Below, one piece after another: positions 8,311-16,673 of a stretch of 64,000 nt of DNA. Under the pieces are notes generated by a model that searched no databases, was not told the DNA's origin, and saw nothing but the letters and a program-made list of their open reading frames with translations. The stretch's first letter is position 1, and each line of letters opens with the position of its first letter. A program made the position numbers and the translations under genes. This DNA is from Holophagales bacterium (GTDB taxonomy: Bacteria > Acidobacteriota > Thermoanaerobaculia > UBA5066), in NCBI GenBank assembly GCA_016719485.1, contig JADJZB010000029.1:298892-362891 (forward strand), written 5' to 3'.

Positions 8311-11300
8311 CTATTCCGGCCCTGTCGCCAGGAACAGCTCGACGAGACGCGGCTCCAGATGGGTCCCCGCGATCCGGTGAAGGTAGTCGCGGACCTCGGG
8401 CACGGCGACGGCCTTGCGGTACGGCCGGTCGGAGATGAGCGCGTCCCAGATGTCGACCACCGCGAAGACCCTCGCCGCCAGCGGAATCTGCTCGCCCCGG
8501 AGGCCCAGCGGATAGCCGGTCCCGTCCCACTTCTCGTGGTGGGCGACGGGGATGTCGAGCGCCGGCCGCAGGAAGCCGATCCCGCCCAGCATCTCCTCTG
8601 CGTACGTCGGGTGGAGCCGCATCACCTTCCACTCGTCGTCGGTGAGCGGGCCCGGCTTCTGCAGGATCCGGTCCGGAATGCCGACCTTGCCGATGTCGTG
8701 GAGGAGCGCGCCCCGACGGACGTGAACCAGCGCCGCGGCGTCCATACCGGCCCGGCGGGCCAGGTCCACCGTCCGTTCGACCACGCGCTGCGTGTGCCCC
8801 TCCGTCTCGCTGTCGCGCAGGTCGAGCGCGCGGACCCAGCCTTCGAGTGTGGCGTCGTAGGCACTCGCCAGCTCTTCCGCTGCACTCTTCAGGTCGCCGA
8901 CGAGGCGGGCATTGGCGATGGCGACCGCAGCCTGCTCGGCGAAGAGGCGGACCGTCTCCACGTCGTCGGCGCCGAATCGCCCGGGCACCTCGTGGTTGAC
9001 GAAGAGGCTCCCCAGGACCTCACCCCTCCAGAGGACCGGTACTCCGATCACGGAACCGATGCCGGCAGTCGCGAAGACCGGCGCCCGGTTCGGCCACGCC
9101 CGATAGTCGTCGAGGAGGATCGGCTTTCGCGTCCTGGCGACGGTTCCCGCGACCCCCTCGCCGGACGAGAGCACCACCCCGACGTAGCGCGAGAGGCCTC
9201 CGTTCGCCAGGGCGAGGCTCAGCCTCCCGTCCTCCCGCACCAGGTAGAGGCCGGCCATCGTCGCGTGCACGAGGCCCTGCGCCCGGTCGATGATCGCGCG
9301 CAGCAGCTCGTCCCTCTCGAGGCTCGAGCCCAGGTCGACGCCCGTTTCGTGAAGAGCGAGGAGCGTCGCGACGCGCTCCGAGTTCACCTCGAGCAGGCGT
9401 GCCTTCGCCAGGGCGAGAGAGAGCTGGTTCGCGGCGTCGGCGCCCGCTTCGAGCGCCATCCCATCGCGGCCCCCGGCGATGGCCAGCAGGCCCAGGGGGT
9501 GCGCCCCGTCCCTGAGCGGCCAGGCGATGACGGAAGCTCCCGGGACCAGCTTCGATGCGACGGAGCCGTCGTCACCCGGCTCCCGGCCTCCGCCGAGCAG
9601 GGCTTTCGCCTCCGTCGCCAGCAGCGGGCTCGAGGCGGCTTCGGCGAGAAGGCCGCACCCTCGGGCGAGCGAGAGGCGCCCGCGGTTCTCGTCCCACTCG
9701 GCGACGAGGGCGCCCGCCGCGCCGAACCTTTCCCCCGCCGCCCGCGCGAGGGCGTCGAGGAGCCCGGGCGTGGTCTCCTCCCGGAACGATGCGGAGGCGA
9801 CGTCGGCCCGAAACGCCCTCTCCCTGCGGGCCCGCGTGCGCTGCGCCTCGGCGTCGATGCCGTCGATGGCGGTCGCGATCCCGTCGGCCAGCTGCTCGAT
9901 CAGCTTCGACTCCTCGGCGTCGAACACGCCCCGACGGGGAGCGTGCACGACGAGGACACCGAGGGCGCGCTCGCCCTTCCAGAGCGGCAGGGCCAGGGCC
10001 GTTCCCTCCGGATGCTCCGACAGGGTCGGACATTCCGGGCAGGACAGCGCGCCCGCGCTCTCGTCGACGAGGACGGCCGCTCCCCTGAGGAAGGCCGCCT
10101 TCCCGCACGACGGGCCTCCGTGCAGCGTCTTCAGGTCGATCCGGAAACGGGCCGGATCGCAGGGCCCGGAGGCGGCCGCGAGGCGCACCTCGCTCCCGGT
10201 CTCGTCGAGGAGGCCAATCCACGCGAAGACGTAGTCGCGGTCCGCGACGAGGGTGGCGCAGATCCGCCCGAGCAGCTCTCCTGTTTCGCGCGCCTCCGAG
10301 AGGATCTCCTGGACGTGCGTGATCGTCCGCAGGATGCGGTTGAGCCTCTCGAGCCGCCCCTCCCGCTCGCGGAGCGCCTCCTCCACGCGGCGGCGTGCCG
10401 TGATGTCGAGGAACGACGCGACGACCTCGCCGGGACCCGTCTGGAAGGCGTGGACGAGAAAGGCTCCCGCGACCCGGCCGTCCGAGTAGACGACGCTCTC
10501 GTCGTGCCACGGCAGCCCCTCCGACGCGGCCCGCCTGTAGGCGTTGGGGATCTCGGTCCCGGCGAGACTCGGGAACGCTTCCTCGATCGTCCGGCCGACG
10601 AACGGGCGGTGGTCGACTCCCAGGATCGTGTCGGCGGCCGGGTTCGCCCCCGCGAAGACGAGTTGCCCGTCGCCGTGGAGCCGGTAGCGGTGCAGGCCTA
10701 CGGGAATCGACGCGACGAGCCGGCGGCTCTCCTCCTCGAGATGCTGCTCCTGCTCCCGCGCTTCCCGCCGCTCGATCTCGGCGGCGGCTCGCCCGGCGAA
10801 GAGAACGAGGGCCCGGACTGCCGAGTCGCCGTCGTGGAGCGGGCGCCGCGAGAGCGCGGCGAGGAGACCGAGAGGGCTTCCGCCACCCGACGTCAGCGGG
10901 ACGCCGACGTAGCTGGAAAGCCCGCTTCCCGCGAGCAGGAGGTCTTCCGGAAAGAGCTGCGCGACACGGCAGGGGAAGACGCACGGAACCCGTCCAACGA
11001 CCTGCTCACAGGGCGCGCCGTGGAGGTCGTAGGTGAACGGTGCGGCCGCGCCTCCGTCCGCCCAGACGGCGAGCGTCCTCACGCACCGGGACTCACCCTC
11101 CTCGATCCGCCCGACGATGGCCATCTCCATCCGAAGGGTCCGGGCGAGGCCCTCGACCAGGCGGTCGAAGAATCCGTCGGCGCCGGGCGTGTCGAGGGAA
11201 ACACCGAGCACGGCCGCCGCCCGCTCGAGGCGCCGGGCCGCCGTGACGTCGGCCGCGAAGACGACCAGCCTCTCCTCCGAGGACTCCGGGTCGGCCAGGC

Positions 11301-11664
11301 GGCGGGCCGAGAGGCGCAGCTCGATCTCGGTTCCGTCCTCCAGGATGGCGCGGCCGTCGCACGAAGAGCTCCCTCCGGCAGCGACACCGTCGAGCAACTG
11401 GGCGGAACCATCAGCGAGGAACGTCGAAAGGGGCTCCCCTTCGCTCCCTCCCCCGATCCCCCGACGCCACGTTGCCGCAGCGGCCTCGTTGGCCGCAAGC
11501 ACGGCTCCGCTCGTCGTCGTCAGGAAGGCGGGGTCAGGCGAGGCCTCGAGGACCGTCGACAGCGGGCAGGAGCGACCCTCTCGTCCCCCGGCGGGCGTCG
11601 CCCCCCGTCCGCTCCCATGCGGAAAGGCTTCGTCGTCAGGGGGGAATCCGGCGGCCGAAGTCAT
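8311..11664 (-). CDS. Multi-sensor PAS/GAF HD-GYP cyclic-di-GMP phosphodiesterase
   Basis: The protein has 1117 residues, with no membrane span visible, so it is probably cytoplasmic. Domains in order, from repeated patterns: a PAS at about 35-135, a GAF at 145-300, a second PAS at 315-430, then three further GAF-like segments at about 450-610, 620-770 and 780-940, and an HD-GYP domain at 955-1110. The catalytic HDIGK is at 989-993 and HHEKWDGTGYP ends near 1053, so both signature motifs are intact. HD-GYP proteins hydrolyse cyclic di-GMP. The GAF at about 530 contains a CPEC pair that could bind metal or sense redox. The only GGDEF protein in the window, at 46396, is not adjacent. Domain borders are approximate. 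Confidence 0.9.
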   Translation of the reverse strand: MTSAAGFPPDDEAFPHGSGRGATPAGGREGRSCPLSTVLEASPDPAFLTTTSGAVLAANEAAAATWRRGIGGGSEGEPLSTFLADGSAQLLDGVAAGGSSSCDGRAILEDGTEIELRLSARRLADPESSEERLVVFAADVTAARRLERAAAVLGVSLDTPGADGFFDRLVEGLARTLRMEMAIVGRIEEGESRCVRTLAVWADGGAAAPFTYDLHGAPCEQVVGRVPCVFPCRVAQLFPEDLLLAGSGLSSYVGVPLTSGGGSPLGLLAALSRRPLHDGDSAVRALVLFAGRAAAEIERREAREQEQHLEEESRRLVASIPVGLHRYRLHGDGQLVFAGANPAADTILGVDHRPFVGRTIEEAFPSLAGTEIPNAYRRAASEGLPWHDESVVYSDGRVAGAFLVHAFQTGPGEVVASFLDITARRRVEEALREREGRLERLNRILRTITHVQEILSEARETGELLGRICATLVADRDYVFAWIGLLDETGSEVRLAAASGPCDPARFRIDLKTLHGGPSCGKAAFLRGAAVLVDESAGALSCPECPTLSEHPEGTALALPLWKGERALGVLVVHAPRRGVFDAEESKLIEQLADGIATAIDGIDAEAQRTRARRERAFRADVASASFREETTPGLLDALARAAGERFGAAGALVAEWDENRGRLSLARGCGLLAEAASSPLLATEAKALLGGGREPGDDGSVASKLVPGASVIAWPLRDGAHPLGLLAIAGGRDGMALEAGADAANQLSLALAKARLLEVNSERVATLLALHETGVDLGSSLERDELLRAIIDRAQGLVHATMAGLYLVREDGRLSLALANGGLSRYVGVVLSSGEGVAGTVARTRKPILLDDYRAWPNRAPVFATAGIGSVIGVPVLWRGEVLGSLFVNHEVPGRFGADDVETVRLFAEQAAVAIANARLVGDLKSAAEELASAYDATLEGWVRALDLRDSETEGHTQRVVERTVDLARRAGMDAAALVHVRRGALLHDIGKVGIPDRILQKPGPLTDDEWKVMRLHPTYAEEMLGGIGFLRPALDIPVAHHEKWDGTGYPLGLRGEQIPLAARVFAVVDIWDALISDRPYRKAVAVPEVRDYLHRIAGTHLEPRLVELFLATGPE

Positions 11665-11787
11665 CGTCCCTCCACGGCCAGGTCCTCTCGCCTGTCACAC
11701 CGCCAGGATGACTCTAGCAGGACGGCCCTGAAGACGATGCGCCCCGCCGTGCCGGGGCCGGGAGGAACGGCGCTGGCGGGAACGTCG

Positions 11788-12912
11788 TCAGCGTGGGAGC
11801 AGGACGCGCACCTCCCGCGCGATCTCGAGGCAGGAGGTCAGACCCGGAGACTCGATCCCGACGAGGTTCACCCAACCCGGGAGGCCCCGTTCCGACTCCT
11901 CCGCGATGACGAAGTCGCGAAAGGGGCCTCCCATCGCCTGGAGGCGTGCCCGTATTCCCGACTGGTCGGGAGAAACGTCCTCCGGCCCGAGCGAGGGAAG
12001 GAAGCGCCGGGCGGCCACGAGGAACGAGTCCCGGCGCCCCTCGTCCACGGCATAGTCCTGCCGACGGGTCGAGAGGACCTCGACGTCGGGACCCAGCTTC
12101 ATCTCGCCGTCCAGGTCGACCGTCAGGTGGATCCCGAGGACGCTTCCGAATCCGACGGGATGGACGGGGTAAAGGAGGCGCCGCGCGAGCGGGCGGTGGG
12201 CGGAGCGGATCCGGAAGTAGCTCCCTTTCGTCCAGATCTGGCGGTACCCCGCGGTCTCCGGGTCGAGCCCGGGAAGACCGGCGACGCGATCCGCGTCGAG
12301 GCCGGCCGCGTTCACGACGCGCGGCGTCGTCAGCCGGACCTCCTCGCCCGAGGGATCCGAGAAGACGAGCTCGTAGCCGCCGGCAATCGGTTCGGCTCTC
12401 CTCAGCTCGTGCCGGAACGCGAAGCTCGCGCCGTGCTCTTCGGCCAGCGTTCGAAGCACGCGGAGAAGGCCGTGAACGTCGAGGATGCCGGTCGAGGGTG
12501 AAAGGACGGCCGCAACGGCACGGACGTGAGGCTCCTCGGAGCGAAAGCGGTCGATCGGGGTCTCCACGAGCTCGACGCCGTTCGCGCGCCCTCCCGCCGC
12601 GACTTCGGCGAGACGCTCCTCCTCCGCCGGCTCCACCGCGAGGAGCCACTTGCCGATCCGCCGGAACGGGATGCCGTGCGCCTCGCAGAACGCCGAGAGG
12701 CTCCGGTTGCCGCGCACGCAGAGCCCGGCCTTCCAGGACCCGGCCGGGTAGTAGATCCCCGCGTGAACGACCTGGCTGTTGCGCGAGCTCGTTTCCTGCC
12801 CCGGCGAGGCGTGCCGCTCGGCGACGACGACCGAGAGCCCCGTCCGCGAAAGCGCGGCCGCGCACGCGAGCCCGACAGCGCCCGCTCCCACGACGACGAC
12901 GTCGGCGTCCAC
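11788..12912 (-). CDS. FAD-dependent L-2-hydroxyglutarate oxidase-like protein
   Basis: The protein has 374 residues. The N-terminal VVVGAGAVGLACAAAL is a Rossmann FAD-binding motif with GxGxxG. The segment SRNSQVVHAGIYYP matches the signature of L-2-hydroxyglutarate dehydrogenases/oxidases (LhgO, YgaF) of the DAO family. The C-terminal IESPGLTSCLEIA fits the second FAD contact. Family members oxidise L-2-hydroxyglutarate to 2-oxoglutarate. The gene is divergent from the MFS transporter at 13058, with 145 bases between the starts. The alternative is another DAO-family hydroxyacid oxidase. Confidence 0.87.
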   Translation of the reverse strand: MDADVVVVGAGAVGLACAAALSRTGLSVVVAERHASPGQETSSRNSQVVHAGIYYPAGSWKAGLCVRGNRSLSAFCEAHGIPFRRIGKWLLAVEPAEEERLAEVAAGGRANGVELVETPIDRFRSEEPHVRAVAAVLSPSTGILDVHGLLRVLRTLAEEHGASFAFRHELRRAEPIAGGYELVFSDPSGEEVRLTTPRVVNAAGLDADRVAGLPGLDPETAGYRQIWTKGSYFRIRSAHRPLARRLLYPVHPVGFGSVLGIHLTVDLDGEMKLGPDVEVLSTRRQDYAVDEGRRDSFLVAARRFLPSLGPEDVSPDQSGIRARLQAMGGPFRDFVIAEESERGLPGWVNLVGIESPGLTSCLEIAREVRVLLPR

Positions 12913-13057
12913 GGCGCCGATCGTCGCACCTGCGGCCGCGACCCGTCATCTCCCACGTGGCGGCATCTCCTCGCGGCGTTCCGGCGGCGCGCGCGGGCCG
13001 ATTCCGCCGCCGGGCCGTCGCGGGGGCTCTTTATCGTGTAAAACCCCGCCGACACGC

Positions 13058-14314
13058 ATGAGCGACTCCAGGGCGCCCGTCACCGGCTCCGTGCCCGCGC
13101 GGCTCGCCGCGCGCGGCCTCGCCGTCCTGACGCTCATCAACCTCTTCAACTACCTCGACCGGTTCGTCGTCGCCTCGCTCGTCGAGAGCCTGCGCGCCTC
13201 CGAGCTGCGCCTCACCGACACGCAGGCGGGCGCGCTCATGACCGGGTTCATCGTCGTCTACATGGTCGCCTCGCCCTTCTTCGGCGTCCTCGGCGACAGG
13301 GGCTCGCGGCCGCGCCTCCTCGCGCTCGGCGTCTTCGTCTGGAGCCTCGCCACGGCCGCCGCGGGGCTCGCGAAGAGCTTCGCCTCGCTCTTCGCCGCGC
13401 GCGCGGCCGTCGGCATCGGCGAAGCCGCCTACGGGACGATCGCCCCGAGCCTCCTCGCCGACTACTTTCCGAGGGAGAAGCGCGGCCGGGTCTACGCGAT
13501 CTTCTTCTGCGCGATTCCGATCGGTTCCGCGCTCGGCTACATCGTCGGCGGCTACGCCGACGCGCACCTCGGCTGGCGCGCGGCCTTCTTCGTCGCCGGC
13601 CTCCCGGGCCTTCTCCTCGCGCTCCTGGCGCTCACGCTGCCCGACCCCCCTCGGGGCGCGAGCGACGAGGGGGAGCCGCCCCCCAGGGGCGCCTCCACCG
13701 AAACCGGCTGGGGCTCCTACCTCGCCCTCGCGAAGAACCGGCCCTTCCGCATCGCCGTCCTCGGCTACGCGGCCTACACCTTCGGCATCGGCGGCATGGC
13801 CTTCTGGATGCCCGCGTTCCTCGAGCGGGTCCGTGGCGTCCCGAAGGAGGCGGCGACGGTCCAGTTCGGCCTCGTCGTCGTCGTCACGGGGTTCGTCGGG
13901 ACCTTCGCGGGAGGCTTCCTCGGCGACGCCCTCCTGAAGCGGACGAAGGAGGCCTACCTCTGGGTCTCCGGCGTCGCGACGCTGATCGCCGTCCCCTTCG
14001 CGTTCGTCGCGCTGACCGTCCCGGATCCGCGCGTCTACTTCCCGGCGCTCGTCGTCGCGCAGCTCTTCGTCTTCGCCTCCACCGGCCCGATCAACTCCGC
14101 CATCGTCAACGACGTCCTGCCGTGGCAACGGGCGGCGGCCGTGGCGGCGTGCAACTTCACGATCCACGTCCTCGGCGACGTTCCCTCGCCGCCGCTCCTC
14201 GGCGCCCTTTCCGACGCGTCGTCCCTCGAGACCGCCGTCCTCCTCGTCCCGATCGCCTTCCTCGTCGGAGGGGCGATCTGGACCTGGGGGGCCCTTTCGG
14301 GGCGTCGCGGGTGA
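13058..14314 (+). CDS. MFS transporter, spinster-like
   Basis: The protein has 418 residues with about 12 hydrophobic segments. The start is the ATG of MSDSRAPVTG; the longer upstream open frame is antisense to the oxidoreductase. NYLDRFVVASL in TM1 and the loop GDRGSRPRLLALG between TM2 and TM3 (motif A) match the spinster-type major facilitator subfamily, together with EAAYGTIAPSLLADYFP in TM4. Substrates of bacterial members are mostly unknown. Its stop overlaps the GTG of the acyltransferase gene, suggesting transport linked to lipid or envelope metabolism, but this is inference. Confidence 0.88.
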   Translation: MSDSRAPVTGSVPARLAARGLAVLTLINLFNYLDRFVVASLVESLRASELRLTDTQAGALMTGFIVVYMVASPFFGVLGDRGSRPRLLALGVFVWSLATAAAGLAKSFASLFAARAAVGIGEAAYGTIAPSLLADYFPREKRGRVYAIFFCAIPIGSALGYIVGGYADAHLGWRAAFFVAGLPGLLLALLALTLPDPPRGASDEGEPPPRGASTETGWGSYLALAKNRPFRIAVLGYAAYTFGIGGMAFWMPAFLERVRGVPKEAATVQFGLVVVVTGFVGTFAGGFLGDALLKRTKEAYLWVSGVATLIAVPFAFVALTVPDPRVYFPALVVAQLFVFASTGPINSAIVNDVLPWQRAAAVAACNFTIHVLGDVPSPPLLGALSDASSLETAVLLVPIAFLVGGAIWTWGALSGRRG

Positions 14315-15645
14315 TCCGGACCGCGGCCACTTCCGTCTCGCGCCTCGTCCTGCGCGTCTTCTACCGCCGCATCGAGGCTTCGGGCCTCGCGCGCATTCCG
14401 GCTTCGGGCCCCACGATCCTCGTTCTCAACCACCCGAACGGCCTGATGGACCCGCTCCTCCTCCTCTGCCTCTCGCCCCGCCCCGTCGCGTTCCTGGCCA
14501 AGTCGCCCCTCTTCTCGATGCCGTTCGTCTCCCTCTTCGTAAAGGCGTTCGACTCCATCCCGGTGTACCGGCCACAGGACCCCGACGCGGACGTGCGGCG
14601 CAACCGCGAGACCTTTGCGAAGGCACGGGACCTGCTCCGGCGAGGCGGAGTTCTCGCGCTCTTCCCCGAGGGCGTCTCTCACGACGAGCCGCGCCTGATG
14701 CCGCTGAAATCGGGCGCGGCGCGTATCGCCCTCGGCGCGGCCTCAGAGGGACCCGTGACGGTCGTTCCCGCGGGCCTGACCTACGAGGCGAGGGACATCT
14801 TCCGGAGCGGCGCGCTCCTGCGCCTCGCGGAGCCGTTCACGGTCGAGCCGATCCCGCTCGACGAGAAGGGCGAGCCGCCGCGGACCGCCGTGAAAGCTCT
14901 CACGGGACGGCTGCGCGTCGCGCTGGAGGAGGCCACGCTCCAGGCCGACGACCAGGCGACCCTCGACCTCGCCGCGGCCGCCGAGAGCCTCTTCGCGCCG
15001 GGAGGCGAAGCCGAGCTCGACGCCCGTTTCGCCCTCAGGCGCCTCCTCCTCGAGAGAGGTGCGCTCCTCGGCGCATCGCTGCCCGAACGCCACGCGGCGA
15101 TCTCGGCGCGCATCGAGCGCTTCGCCCGCGTCCTCTCGACCTCCGGGCTCTCTCCTGCCGACCTCGACGCCGGAACGGTCCGCGCCGAGCTCGCCGCTTC
15201 GGCGCTCGCAGCTCTCCTCGTCGCGCTCTTTCTCGCTCCCCCCGCGCTCGTCGGCCTGGCTGCTCACGCGCCCGCCTACAACCTGATCGGCCCTCTCGCC
15301 CGGCGCCTCTCGCGCGGCAACACCGACATCGTCGCCACGATCAAGGTCCTCGGCGCCTTCCTCTTCTTCCCGCTCACCTGGCTGGCCCTCGGCACCGCGG
15401 CCGGGCTCGCCTGGGGCCTTCCCCTCGGCCTTCTCACGGGCCTCGCGCTCCCCCTCTGCGGCACCCTCGCCCTGCTGCTCCTCGAGCGGTGGGAGCGGAC
15501 GCTCGCCGCCCTCCGCGTGCTTGGCCTCTCGCTCTTCCGTCGCCCCACCCTCGCCCGCCTCCGCTCCGAGCGGGCCGGAATCGTCGCGGAGATGCAGGCC
15601 CTCGACACCCTCCTCGGACCCGCAGAACAGAAAATCAAGACCTGA
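14311..15645 (+). CDS. Lysophospholipid (PlsC-type) acyltransferase with C-terminal membrane region
   Basis: The protein has 444 residues from a GTG overlapping the MFS stop. The catalytic motif reads NHPNGLMDP with H41 and D47, five residues apart rather than the usual four; this variant is seen in a subgroup of PlsC-like proteins. FPEG follows near residue 115 (ALFPEGVSHDE). Residues about 290-430 carry two or three hydrophobic segments, an extension beyond the roughly 230-residue PlsC core. Members transfer fatty acyl groups to glycerol-phosphate lipids. The last residues (KIKT) and the stop codon are encoded inside a REP-like palindrome, so that element now defines the C-terminus. Confidence 0.85.
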   Translation: MIRTAATSVSRLVLRVFYRRIEASGLARIPASGPTILVLNHPNGLMDPLLLLCLSPRPVAFLAKSPLFSMPFVSLFVKAFDSIPVYRPQDPDADVRRNRETFAKARDLLRRGGVLALFPEGVSHDEPRLMPLKSGAARIALGAASEGPVTVVPAGLTYEARDIFRSGALLRLAEPFTVEPIPLDEKGEPPRTAVKALTGRLRVALEEATLQADDQATLDLAAAAESLFAPGGEAELDARFALRRLLLERGALLGASLPERHAAISARIERFARVLSTSGLSPADLDAGTVRAELAASALAALLVALFLAPPALVGLAAHAPAYNLIGPLARRLSRGNTDIVATIKVLGAFLFFPLTWLALGTAAGLAWGLPLGLLTGLALPLCGTLALLLLERWERTLAALRVLGLSLFRRPTLARLRSERAGIVAEMQALDTLLGPAEQKIKT

Positions 15646-15692
15646 CCCCCTCGGAGAACCCAAGGGGGTCAGGTCTACCTTCTACACTCTGC
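15628..15692. repeat. REP-like palindromic element, copy 1
   Basis: A perfect 13-base-pair stem, arms AGACCTGACCCCC (15638-15650) and its complement (15664-15676), overlaps the stop codon of the acyltransferase gene. It is followed by a stretch reading GGTCTACCTTCTACACTCTG. A 22-base block at 15628-15649 recurs exactly at 26339-26360, and the flanking block at 15672-15692 recurs with one change at 26307-26327. Such palindromes resemble REP sequences mobilised by RAYT (Y1-type) transposases, but no transposase is in the window. It may also act as a terminator for the convergent pair. Confidence 0.8.
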
Positions 15693-15697
15693 GGCGG

Positions 15698-16669
15698 TCA
15701 GACGAGGGAGAGGAGCGCCTCCTCGACGGCGCCCTTCACGAGCGGGACCTTGTAGTCGTTGCCCGACATCGGCTCGGCTCCCTTCACCGCGGCCTCGGCC
15801 GCTTCCGCGGCAACCTTCGCGTCGAGAGGACGTCCGACGAGGAGCTTCTCGACCTCCGGGACGCGCCAGGGGGTCGGGGCGACGCCCGAGAGAACGACGC
15901 GGGCCGATGCGACCTTGCCGTCCTTCACCGACAGCGCGAGGGCGACGCCGCCGAGGGCGAAGTCCCAGGCGCCGCGTGCGCGGACCTTCTTGTAGAGGCC
16001 TTTGCCGCCCGCGAGGGGCGCCGGGAGGAGGATGTCGGTGATCACCTCACCGGAGGTCAGCACGGTTTCGCGGGTGTGATCGACGGCGGGAAGCACGAAC
16101 AGCTTCTCGACCGGCACGCTCCGCGTTCCCTTCGGCCCGGCGATCCGCGCCGTCGCCTGGAGCGCGACGAGAGGCGAGGCCGTGTCCGAGGGGTGGACGA
16201 TGAAGCAGCCCGAGCCGCCGAAGATCGCGTGGTAGGTGTTCTCGCCCTCGACGGCGTAGCACGTCTCACCGCCTTTCCTCGCGCAGTCGAAGTCGCCGCG
16301 GAAGTACCAGCAGCGGGGACGCTGGCAGAGGTTCCCGCCGAGCGTTCCCTGGTTGCGCAGCTGCGGGCTCGCGGCCGCGGCGGCACCCTGGGCGAGGGCT
16401 GGCCATCCCTTCGCGAGGTCGGCGTGGCGGGCGATCTCGGCGAGCGTCGCGAGGGCGCCGATGCGGAGGCCGCCGTCCTTCGTCGCGGAAATTCCCTTCA
16501 GCTCGGCGAGGCCCGAGAGGCTGACGACGGCCTTCGCGCCGAAGACGCCGTCGCGCAGGCAGCCGACGAGGTCGGTGCCCCCGGCGTGGGCGCGCGCGCC
16601 CGGCTCGGACAGGGCCTTCACGGCCTCGGCGACGGTGCGGGGACGGACGTAGCGAAAGCTCGGGAGCAT
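15698..16669 (-). CDS. Molybdenum hydroxylase FAD subunit (PaoB-like)
   Basis: The protein has 323 residues. The start is the ATG of MLPSFRYVRP, 4 bases after the large-subunit gene, with a GGGGTGA ribosome-binding site. AHAGGTDLVG and SPQLRNQGTLGGNL match the FAD-binding motifs of the xanthine-dehydrogenase FAD subunit. An inserted cysteine loop (C115, C120, C129, C137) matches the extra [4Fe-4S] cluster site seen in PaoB of E. coli and in 4-hydroxybenzoyl-CoA reductase beta subunits. It passes electrons between the [2Fe-2S] subunit and the acceptor. It is last in a three-gene operon ordered 2Fe-2S, molybdopterin, FAD. Confidence 0.92.
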   Translation of the reverse strand: MLPSFRYVRPRTVAEAVKALSEPGARAHAGGTDLVGCLRDGVFGAKAVVSLSGLAELKGISATKDGGLRIGALATLAEIARHADLAKGWPALAQGAAAAASPQLRNQGTLGGNLCQRPRCWYFRGDFDCARKGGETCYAVEGENTYHAIFGGSGCFIVHPSDTASPLVALQATARIAGPKGTRSVPVEKLFVLPAVDHTRETVLTSGEVITDILLPAPLAGGKGLYKKVRARGAWDFALGGVALALSVKDGKVASARVVLSGVAPTPWRVPEVEKLLVGRPLDAKVAAEAAEAAVKGAEPMSGNDYKVPLVKGAVEEALLSLV

Positions 16670-16673
16670 CGCG

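Noticed and set aside
8359..12501. 1380-codon open frame on the plus strand opposite the HD-GYP gene
   Set aside because: Repetitive charged composition with no domain, fully antisense to a gene with intact catalytic motifs.
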